This document shows, piece after piece, positions 1-12,255 of a stretch of DNA of 12,255 nucleotides. The position numbers and the translations under genes are program-made. Under the pieces are notes generated by a model that worked only from the letters and a program-made list of their open reading frames with translations, searched no databases and was not told the DNA's origin. Numbering within the stretch: position 1 is the stretch's first letter; each line of letters opens with the position of its first letter. Origin of the DNA: Acidobacteriota bacterium (GTDB lineage: Bacteria; Acidobacteriota; Polarisedimenticolia; J045); contig JAMOQA010000226.1 of NCBI GenBank assembly GCA_027064265.1, positions 1 to 12,255 of the forward strand, written 5' to 3'.

Positions 1-284
1 TAGCGGACGCCCGGGAGGTCCTTGACTCGGCCGCCCCGGATCAGGACGACCGAGTGCTCCTGGAGCTCGTGCTGCTCACCCGGGATGTAGGCCGTCACCT
101 CGATGCCGTTGGTGAGCCGCACGCGGGCGACCTTCCGGAGCGCCGAGTTCGGCTTCTTCGGCGTGGTCGTGTACACGCGCGTGCAGACGCCCCGACGCTG
201 GGGGCACCCCTGGAGCGCCGGGCTCGCGGTCTTGGCGCGGATCCGCTTCCGGCCCTGGCGAACGAGTTGGCTGATGGTCGGCAC
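1..284 (-). CDS. rpsL: 30S ribosomal protein S12, 3' part cut off by the window edge
   Basis: S12 sits at the 30S decoding centre and helps control translational accuracy. The window shows the first 94 residues (family length about 123 to 140); the C-terminus lies beyond position 1. The start is a GTG at 282-284, chosen because GGAGAGG (291-297) lies 6 nt upstream and the protein then begins MPTISQLVRQGRKR, as in the family. Visible signatures are CPQRRGVCTRVYTTTPKKPN (residues 27-46) and the loop GGRVKDLPGVR (84-94). Lys43 and Lys88, where streptomycin-resistance changes typically fall, are wild type. Asp89 is the equivalent of the aspartate that RimO methylthiolates in E. coli. It follows rpoC after a 391-nt gap with its own candidate promoter, so it probably opens the str operon (rpsG, fusA and tuf would be expected next, outside the window). 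Confidence 0.97.
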   Translation of the reverse strand, partial: MPTISQLVRQGRKRIRAKTASPALQGCPQRRGVCTRVYTTTPKKPNSALRKVARVRLTNGIEVTAYIPGEQHELQEHSVVLIRGGRVKDLPGVR

Positions 285-302
285 GTCTCGCCTCTCCGTC
301 TC

Positions 303-344
303 GCGGGCACGGCCGCACCAGCACGGCGGCGGCCGGCGGCCCGC
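303..344 (-). other. GC-rich stem in the rpsL leader, just ahead of the Shine-Dalgarno
   Basis: GCGGGC (303-308) and GCCCGC (339-344) are perfect inverted repeats. They can enclose a second short stem, GGCCG (311-315) with CGGCC (330-334). The structure ends 6 nt before the rpsL Shine-Dalgarno. It could modulate rpsL translation, but in sequence this GC-rich such pairings also arise by chance, and no known motif was recognised. Confidence 0.35.
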
Positions 345-379
345 AGGAAACCGATCTGTCTACCTGCTTTCGTCGCGTC

Positions 380-401
380 TCCCGCCCGGCCCCGGGCGGG
401 A
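380..401 (-). other. Perfect 10-bp hairpin in the rpsL leader
   Basis: TCCCGCCCGG (380-389) and CCGGGCGGGA (392-401) are exact reverse complements separated by 2 nt. In RNA this would realistically be 9 bp closing a 4-nt loop. It lies about 95 nt upstream of the rpsL start. No U-run follows on the minus strand (the next bases read GACGCGACGAAAGC), so it is not a canonical intrinsic terminator. It may act as a pause, attenuation or RNA-stability element; the function is unknown. Confidence 0.5.
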
Positions 402-501
402 CCCCGAACGGCGGTGCTTGCAGTTCCTCACGCAGGGCGCAGGTGGGACCCTACATCGAGGGAGGCTGCTCGCCGTTCTCCCTGCCGCGGCGCGTACCGA
501 A

Positions 502-531
502 CCGGACCCCGCCGGCGCGGGGTGGGCCCGG
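502..531 (-). other. Leader hairpin with 6-bp GC stem
   Basis: CCCCGC (507-512) pairs with GCGGGG (517-522) around the 4-nt loop CGGC. A flanking CCGG (502-505) can pair with CCGG (528-531) across an asymmetric internal loop. It belongs to the long leader between the candidate promoter and rpsL. Confidence 0.35.
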
Positions 532-544
532 CCGTTCGCCTGCA

Positions 545-575
545 GTGCGCGGACCCGACGGCAGTCGGGCCGCAC
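545..575 (-). other. Promoter-proximal leader hairpin
   Basis: CCCGAC (554-559) and GTCGGG (564-569) form a 6-bp stem with a 4-nt loop. The arms extend by GG/CC (551-552 with 570-571) and GTGC/GCAC (545-548 with 572-575) with small bulges. It would be the first structure in the rpsL leader, starting a few nucleotides after the predicted transcription start. Confidence 0.4.
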
Positions 576-584
576 GAAGCCGTA

Positions 585-613
585 AGGCTAGGGGAAGGAT
601 CCCCACCTGTCAA
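585..613 (-). promoter_or_regulatory. Candidate sigma70-type promoter for rpsL / the str operon
   Basis: Read on the minus strand, a perfect -35 hexamer TTGACA (608-613) is followed by a 17-bp spacer and TAGCCT (585-590), which keeps the first, second and last bases of TATAAT. Transcription would begin near 578 and give a leader of about 290 nt before the rpsL GTG. The bases after the -10 (TACGGC) are fairly GC-rich, which for rRNA and ribosomal-protein promoters often goes with stringent control; that part is inference. The -35 match and ideal spacing in an otherwise GC-rich gap support the call, while the weak -10 tempers it. Confidence 0.5.
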
Positions 614-648
614 GCAGCGGGGCCCCGTTCCCGTCGATTTTTCATCGC

Positions 649-675
649 CTTCGGCGGTCCGCCGAACCGCCGAAG
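649..675 (-). terminator. 10-bp hairpin directly after the rpoC stop (terminator-like, no U-tract)
   Basis: CTTCGGCGGT (649-658) and ACCGCCGAAG (666-675) are exact reverse complements around a 7-nt loop. The stem abuts the rpoC stop codon (676-678) with no spacer. On the minus strand it is followed by GCGATGAAAAATCG, which has no U-run, so classical intrinsic termination is not supported. It may stabilise the 3' end of the nus-rpo transcript, act with Rho or a Nus factor, or be a weak U-less terminator. Confidence 0.5.
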
Positions 676-4935
<4,260 letters not shown>

Positions 4936-4943
4936 GGCTGCCT

Positions 4944-4966
4944 CTCCTTCCGGGCACGTCCCGGAA
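4944..4966 (-). promoter_or_regulatory. rpoC ribosome binding site overlapping a 7-bp hairpin
   Basis: TTCCGGG (4948-4954) and CCCGGAA (4960-4966) are perfect inverted repeats around a 5-nt loop. On the transcript, the last two bases of the hairpin arm nearest rpoC are the first two bases of AAGGAG, the strong Shine-Dalgarno that serves the TTG start of rpoC 8 nt downstream. Folding could therefore trim access to the Shine-Dalgarno. Confidence 0.5.
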
Positions 4967-4970
4967 CGGC

Positions 4971-4992
4971 GCCCGCCGCCGCGGCGGTGGGC
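4971..4992 (-). other. Second GC-rich stem in the rpoB-rpoC spacer
   Basis: A near-perfect inverted repeat of about 9 bp with one mismatch and almost no loop lies 13 nt downstream of the rpoB stop, before the rpoC-proximal hairpin. It has no known motif and could be incidental to base composition. Confidence 0.25.
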
Positions 4993-5005
4993 TGCCGGTT
5001 CGCCC

Positions 5006-9271
<4,266 letters not shown>

Positions 9272-9307
9272 CTGGGCTCACCCCACGGGAGAAAGGAACG
9301 ATGCGAC

Positions 9308-9330
9308 CCCCGCCCCTGGAACGGGCGGAG
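9308..9330 (-). other. Hairpin upstream of rpoB
   Basis: CCCCGCCC (9308-9315) and GGGCGGAG (9323-9330) form an 8-bp stem (one G-U pair in the RNA) around a 7-nt loop. It lies about 37 nt upstream of the rpoB start codon and is followed by a pyrimidine-rich, probably unpaired stretch leading to the ribosome binding site. Confidence 0.4.
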
Positions 9331-9380
9331 TACCGCGAAGCGCGCAACCGTCCCCACCGGGAAGGACATGCGCGAGACCG

Positions 9381-9393
9381 GCCCGCGGCGGGC
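9381..9393 (-). other. Short GC hairpin in the rplL-rpoB gap
   Basis: GCCCG (9381-9385) pairs with CGGGC (9389-9393) around a 3-nt loop. It is a minor element between the two larger structures of this gap and could be chance in this base composition. Confidence 0.25.
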
Positions 9394-9423
9394 GGCGCCG
9401 GCAGGGAACGACCGACGGGTGCG

Positions 9424-9478
9424 CGCGACAGACCCCTCCCTTCCCCCGCCGGCGGGGGACGGCCAGGAACCTGTCGCG
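9424..9478 (-). promoter_or_regulatory. Composite stem-loop between rplL and rpoB (possible processing or attenuation site)
   Basis: The outer arms CGCGACAG (9424-9431) and CTGTCGCG (9471-9478) are exact reverse complements. Inside them lies a second hairpin, TCCCCCG (9442-9448), loop CCGG, CGGGGGA (9453-9459). The two purine/pyrimidine-rich internal sides (9432-9441 and 9460-9470) can add further weak pairs, giving a long imperfect stem. No U-run follows. In E. coli the same gene junction holds an RNase III cleavage site and a partial terminator that lowers rpoBC output relative to rplL, so an equivalent role is a reasonable inference. The remainder of the 248-nt gap shows no gene. Confidence 0.5.
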
Positions 9479-9519
9479 ACGCACCGACACGGGCCGAACC
9501 CGGCTCCTCGTCGGAGCAG

Positions 9520-9900
9520 CTACTTGATGGAGACCGTGGCTCCGACTTCCTCGAACTTCTTCTTGATCTCCTCGGCCTCTTCCTTGGAGACCCCCTCCTT
9601 GATGGCCTTCGGCGCGGACTCGACCAGCTCCTTCGCCTCCTTCAGCCCGAGGGTGGTCACCTCGCGGACCGCCTTGATCACGTTGATCTTCTTCTCGCCG
9701 ACCGCCTCGAGGATGACGTCGAACTCCGTCTTCTCCTCCTGGGCCTCCTCGGCGCCACCCGCGGCGCCGACGGCCGCGACGGCCACCGGCGCGGCGGCGG
9801 TCACGCCCCACTTCTCCTCGAGCATCTTGACGAGGTTCGCCGCCTCCATCAGGGTCAGCTCGCTCAGGGTCTCCACGATCTGGTTGAGGTCTGCAGCCAT
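9520..9900 (-). CDS. rplL: 50S ribosomal protein L7/L12
   Basis: L7/L12 is the multi-copy stalk protein that recruits and stimulates translational GTPases. It is 126 aa, a normal length. The N-terminal dimerisation domain (about 1-32) is followed by an Ala/Gly/Val-rich flexible hinge (about 33-52) and then the C-terminal factor-binding domain (about 56-126), with the conserved stretch VIKAVREVTTLGLKEAKELV. I place the start at ATG 9898-9900 (MAADLNQIVE), because GAGGGAG (9910-9916) is 9 nt upstream. An in-frame ATG at 9907-9909 would touch the Shine-Dalgarno and is unlikely. rplJ lies 65 nt upstream with a hairpin between them. Several L12 dimers are needed per L10, so this gene is expected to be translated more strongly than rplJ. 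The stop is TAG. Confidence 0.98.
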   Translation of the reverse strand: MAADLNQIVETLSELTLMEAANLVKMLEEKWGVTAAAPVAVAAVGAAGGAEEAQEEKTEFDVILEAVGEKKINVIKAVREVTTLGLKEAKELVESAPKAIKEGVSKEEAEEIKKKFEEVGATVSIK

Positions 9901-9919
9901 GACGTTCATCTCCCTCGCG

Positions 9920-9945
9920 CCCGGGCCCGGTGCGTGCGGGCCGGG
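9920..9945 (-). other. Hairpin in the rplJ-rplL spacer
   Basis: CCCGG (9920-9924) plus CCCG (9926-9929) pair with CGGG (9937-9940) plus CCGGG (9941-9945). This gives 9 bp with a single bulged base and a 7-nt loop. It sits 3 nt upstream of the rplL Shine-Dalgarno. It might shield or present the rplL start, or slow decay of the downstream message; neither is shown. Confidence 0.45.
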
Positions 9946-9965
9946 AGTCGTTGACGAAACCTGCG

Positions 9966-10493
9966 TTACTCCTGGCCTTCCTGCTTGCTACGCTGCTCCA
10001 GCACACGCGCCAGCTGCGTGGCCGGGGTATTGAGAAGCCTCACCAGCTGCCCGGCCGGCGCCTGCAGCAGCGAGAGGATCTGCGAACGCAGCCCGTCCAG
10101 GTCGGGCATCTTGCTGATCGCCTTCGCCTGCTCGCCGTCCACGACGTCGCTGCGATCGATCAGGCCCGCCTTGATCTCGAGCTGCGGGTGGTCCTTGGCG
10201 AAGTCGACCAGCGCCTTCGCCATCGTGACCGGCTCCTCGGGGTGGTAGACGACCGCCGTCGGACCGACGAACCACTTCTCGAGGCCGGCGACCACGCTGT
10301 CCGCCGCCGCGCGCTTCGCCAGCCGGTTCTTGACGACCCGGACCCGGGCGCCCTTCTGCCGCAGGTTCGCGCGCAGCTCGTTGACCTCGTTCACCGTCAG
10401 GCCGGTCAGGCTGACCAGGAAGATGCTGTTGGCACCCTCGAAGACCTGCCGGATCTCCTCGACGAGGGCTTCCTTCTCCGCTCTGGTCCTCAT
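9966..10493 (-). CDS. rplJ: 50S ribosomal protein L10
   Basis: L10 anchors the L7/L12 dimers to the GTPase-associated region of 23S rRNA next to L11. It is 175 aa, a usual length. The N-terminal globular domain includes KGARVRVVKNRLAKRA (47-62) and FVGPTAVVY (75-83). The C-terminal helix (about 138-170) has two repeats of the type AP-x2-QL-x-RLL and TP-x2-QL-x-RVL, the segments that hold L12 dimers. The ATG at 10491-10493 is preceded by GGGGAGG (10501-10507), 7 nt upstream. The start is only 16 nt behind the rplA stop, so translation is probably coupled to rplA. L10 usually represses its own operon through a long leader in front of rplJ, and there is no room for one here. The stop is TAA. Confidence 0.98.
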   Translation of the reverse strand: MRTRAEKEALVEEIRQVFEGANSIFLVSLTGLTVNEVNELRANLRQKGARVRVVKNRLAKRAAADSVVAGLEKWFVGPTAVVYHPEEPVTMAKALVDFAKDHPQLEIKAGLIDRSDVVDGEQAKAISKMPDLDGLRSQILSLLQAPAGQLVRLLNTPATQLARVLEQRSKQEGQE

Positions 10494-10509
10494 CGCCTCG
10501 CCTCCCCGG

Positions 10510-11226
10510 TCAGGCCCGCTCGGCCTGCTGGATCCGGTCCACCTCGGCCAGGTCGATCTCGATGCTCGGGGACATCGAGGTGGCCACGTGGACGGTCCGG
10601 ATGTAGCGCCCCTTGGCCGCCGCCGGCTTCGCGCGCTGGACGGCCCCGACGAACGCCTTGAAGTTGTCGACCAGCTTCTCCGGCGGGAACGACTCCTTGC
10701 CGATGATCCCGTGGATGATCGAGGTCTTGTTGACCCGGAACTCCACCTTGCCGGCCTTGATCTCCTGGATCGCCTTGCCGATCTCCATGGTGACCGTGCC
10801 GGTCTTCGGGTTCGGCATCAGGCCGCGGGGTCCGAGGATCTTCCCGAGGCGCCCGATGAACCGCATCACGTCGGGGGTCGCCACCACCGCGTCGAACTCG
10901 AGGAAGCCGCCGGAGATCTTCTCCACCGCCTCCTCGCCGGTCATCACGATATCGGCCCCGGCCTGCTCGGCCTCCTGGTACTTCTCGCCACCGGCGATCG
11001 CCAGGACCCGGAGGGTCTGCCCCGTGCCGTGGGGCAGCACCACGGTGCCGCGGACCATCTGGTCCGCGTGCCGCGGGTCGACCCCGAGGAGCAGCGCCAC
11101 CTCGACCGTCTCGTCGAAGTTGGCCCAGGCGATCTCCTTCACCTTGGCCATCGCCTCCTCGATCCCGTAGGGGCGCTTCTCGACCTTCTCGATCGCCGCC
11201 CGGTACTTCTTTCCGCGCTTCGGCAT
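10510..11226 (-). CDS. rplA: 50S ribosomal protein L1
   Basis: L1 forms the mobile L1 stalk that guides deacylated tRNA out of the E site, and it represses its own operon in many organisms. It is 238 aa. Domain I has FDETVEV (37-43, with Phe37, Thr40 and Glu42 conserved for RNA contact). Domain II includes LGPRGLMPNPKTGTVT (131-146). The C-terminal RNA-contact motif, normally T-M-G at about 217-219, reads Ser217-Met218-Ser219 here, followed by P-S where P-G is usual. The ATG at 11224-11226 has GGGGAG (11233-11238) 6 nt upstream and starts MPKRGKKYR, as in the family. A longer reading frame upstream overlaps rplK in another frame and is not real. It lies 14 nt behind rplK. The stop is TGA. Confidence 0.98.
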   Translation of the reverse strand: MPKRGKKYRAAIEKVEKRPYGIEEAMAKVKEIAWANFDETVEVALLLGVDPRHADQMVRGTVVLPHGTGQTLRVLAIAGGEKYQEAEQAGADIVMTGEEAVEKISGGFLEFDAVVATPDVMRFIGRLGKILGPRGLMPNPKTGTVTMEIGKAIQEIKAGKVEFRVNKTSIIHGIIGKESFPPEKLVDNFKAFVGAVQRAKPAAAKGRYIRTVHVATSMSPSIEIDLAEVDRIQQAERA

Positions 11227-11240
11227 GGTCCTCTCCCCGC

Positions 11241-11666
11241 TCAGTCGACGACTTCGATGCCCATGCTCCGGGCGCTGCCGGCGATGGTCCGCACGGCGGC
11301 GTCCATGTCGGCGGCGGTGAGATCGGGCTCCTTGAGCTTCGCGATCTCCTCGAGCTGGGCGCGGGTCACCTTCCCCACCTTGACCCGGTTCGGCTCCCCG
11401 GATCCCTTCTGGATCCCGGCCGCCTTCATCAGCAGCACCGACGCCGGCGGGGTCTTGGTGATGAACGTGAAGGACTTGTCGGCGTAGATGGTGATCACCG
11501 CGGGGATGATCAGGTCGCCCTGCCCCTGCGTCCTGGCGTTGAACGCCTTGCAGAACTCCATGATGTTGACGCCGTGCTGTCCGAGCGCCGGCCCGACGGG
11601 GGGGGCAGGTGTGGCCTTGCCCGCCTGGCAGTGCAGCTTGACGACGGCGATGACCTTCTTGGCCAT
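11241..11666 (-). CDS. rplK: 50S ribosomal protein L11
   Basis: L11 binds the GTPase-associated domain of 23S rRNA, works with the L10/L12 stalk, and is needed for RelA activation in stringent control. It is 141 aa (E. coli 142). The N-terminal domain has the PPVGPALGQHGVNIMEFCKAF motif (its first 20 residues span 22-41); Pro22 and Pro23 are the usual thiostrepton-site prolines. The C-terminal rRNA-binding domain includes KTPPAS (71-76) and a terminal stretch ending SARSMGIEVVD. I chose ATG 11664-11666 (MAKKVIAVVK). An ATG 21 nt further upstream would add seven residues not found in the family and would swallow the purine-rich ribosome binding site GAGAGGGAG. It lies 59 nt behind nusG. The stop is TGA. 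Confidence 0.98.
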   Translation of the reverse strand: MAKKVIAVVKLHCQAGKATPAPPVGPALGQHGVNIMEFCKAFNARTQGQGDLIIPAVITIYADKSFTFITKTPPASVLLMKAAGIQKGSGEPNRVKVGKVTRAQLEEIAKLKEPDLTAADMDAAVRTIAGSARSMGIEVVD

Positions 11667-11689
11667 GTCTCCCTCTCGCCGGTGCAAGC

Positions 11690-11715
11690 GCCGGGGCTCT
11701 CACCCGGCTCCCGGC
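11690..11715 (-). promoter_or_regulatory. Candidate L1-binding operator in the rplK leader
   Basis: On the transcript this stretch reads GCCGGGAGCC followed by GGGTGAGAGCCCCGGC. GCCGGG/CCCGGC can form a 6-bp stem in two registers (11690-11695 with 11703-11708 or with 11710-11715). The GGGAG and GGUGA-A elements resemble the two sides of the asymmetric loop that L1 recognises in 23S rRNA and in the mRNAs it represses. The location just ahead of rplK-rplA is where an L1 operator is expected. The usual inner helix between the two elements is missing, so the match is only partial. Confidence 0.25.
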
Positions 11716-11725
11716 AGGTATCGCC

Positions 11726-12255
11726 TTACTCGGGTCGCTTGACCTGGTGGAACTCGAGCTCCACGGGGGTGGCGCGCCCGAAGATGCTGACCATCACCTT
11801 GAGGGTCGCGCGGTCCTCGTTGATCTCCTCCACCGTGCCGGTGAAGTCGACGAAGGCGCCGTCGATGATCTTCACGGTCTCGCCGACGCGGAAGTCCATC
11901 TTCGGCTTCGGCTTCTCCTTCGTGACGTGGACCTGGTTGAGGATCCGGTCGACCTCCTCCCGGGTGAGGGGAACGGGCTTCTGGCCGGAACCGGTGGCAC
12001 CGACGAACCCGGTCACCTTCGGCGTGGACCGGACGACGTGCCACGCCTCGTCGGACATCTCCATGTGCACGAGCACGTAACCCGGGAAGAACTTGCGCTT
12101 GGTATGGACCTTCTTGCCGTCACGAATCTCGACGACATCCTCGGTGGGCACCAGGATCTCGCCGATCTTGTCCCCCATCCCGTAGGCATCGGCCCGCTGC
12201 CGCAGCGACTGCTTGACCTTGTTCTCGAAGCCGCTGTAGGTGTGGATGATGTACC
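11726..12255 (-). CDS. nusG: Transcription termination/antitermination factor NusG, N-terminal few residues cut off by the window edge
   Basis: NusG is an RNA polymerase elongation factor. Its NGN domain binds the beta-prime clamp helices, and its KOW domain contacts Rho or ribosomal protein S10. The window shows 175 residues; about four to six N-terminal residues lie beyond 12255. The NGN domain starts YIIHTYSGFENKVKQSL (visible residues 1-17) and includes KRKFFPGYVLVHM and STPKVTGFVG. A linker rich in Lys and Pro (about 108-119) leads to the KOW domain, FRVGETVKIIDGAFVDFTGT (121-140), ending in HQVKRPE. The internal ATG at 12176-12178 is not the start, because the conserved NGN sequence continues in frame upstream of it. 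It is the first gene of the cluster visible here (secE would be expected before it, outside the window). The stop is TAA. Confidence 0.98.
   Translation of the reverse strand, partial: YIIHTYSGFENKVKQSLRQRADAYGMGDKIGEILVPTEDVVEIRDGKKVHTKRKFFPGYVLVHMEMSDEAWHVVRSTPKVTGFVGATGSGQKPVPLTREEVDRILNQVHVTKEKPKPKMDFRVGETVKIIDGAFVDFTGTVEEINEDRATLKVMVSIFGRATPVELEFHQVKRPE

Noticed and set aside
360..575. A 71-codon open frame in the rpsL leader starting with GTG close to the predicted transcription start
   Set aside because: It could be imagined as a leaderless leader peptide, but it has no Shine-Dalgarno, an Arg/Pro/Ala-rich composition typical of chance frames, and no run of codons suggesting attenuation.
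9443..9458. The 16-base palindrome as an intrinsic terminator for rplL
   Set aside because: On the transcript strand it is followed by a purine-rich stretch and not by U residues, so it is treated as part of a processing or attenuation structure.
9907..9909. Upstream ATG as the rplL start (adds Met-Asn-Val)
   Set aside because: The Shine-Dalgarno GAGGGAG would directly abut this ATG; the ATG at 9898-9900 has workable spacing and gives the family's usual N-terminus.
11685..11687. Upstream ATG as the rplK start
   Set aside because: It adds seven residues absent from L11 proteins and overlaps the purine-rich ribosome binding site of the ATG at 11664-11666.
12176..12178. ATG at this position as the nusG start
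   Set aside because: Conserved NGN-domain sequence (YIIHTYSGFENK) continues in frame upstream to the window edge, so the gene begins outside.

Overview
This GC-rich bacterial window holds one collinear block of core gene-expression genes, all on the minus strand. In transcription order (right to left) they are nusG (start cut by the right edge), rplK, rplA, rplJ, rplL, rpoB, rpoC and rpsL (3' part cut by the left edge). This is the classical nusG-rplKAJL-rpoBC cluster running into the first gene of the str operon (rpsL). All complete reading frames are intact, I see no mobile element, CRISPR array, tRNA or rRNA, and nothing suggests horizontal transfer. The large open frames on the plus strand are shadows of GC-rich codon use.

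Region by region: 11726-12255 nusG; 11667-11725 a 59-nt leader with GGGAG/GGGUGAGA elements that could be an L1 operator; 11241-11666 rplK; 10510-11226 rplA, only 14 nt behind; 9966-10493 rplJ, only 16 nt behind; 9901-9965 a hairpin spacer; 9520-9900 rplL; 9272-9519 a 248-nt structured gap; 5006-9271 rpoB; 4936-5005 a 70-nt spacer with a hairpin touching the rpoC Shine-Dalgarno; 676-4935 rpoC, starting with TTG; 285-675 a 391-nt gap with a hairpin directly behind the rpoC stop, a promoter-like TTGACA-17-TAGCCT pair and a structured leader; 1-284 rpsL.

The genes work together as follows. L11, L1, L10 and L7/L12 build the L1 stalk and the L10/L12 GTPase stalk of the 50S subunit. Beta and beta-prime form the catalytic core of RNA polymerase. 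NusG is its elongation factor and the link to Rho or to the leading ribosome. S12 is in the 30S decoding centre. Co-transcription ties RNA polymerase supply to ribosome supply.

Organism: beta-prime carries the large insert in the trigger loop, and beta carries both large inserts known from the E. coli enzyme. The sequences read like a GC-rich member of the Proteobacteria / Acidobacteriota / Methylomirabilota (NC10, Rokubacteria) assemblage. I cannot name the phylum from sequence alone.

The most unusual thing here is in RpoB. About 61 extra residues, absent from E. coli beta, carry eight cysteines in two zinc-ribbon-like sets. The first set has the same cysteine spacing as the N-terminal zinc finger of beta-prime encoded next door. 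Second-tier observations are an altered RNA-binding motif in L1, the absence of room for a normal L10 leader, and hairpins at several gene junctions.
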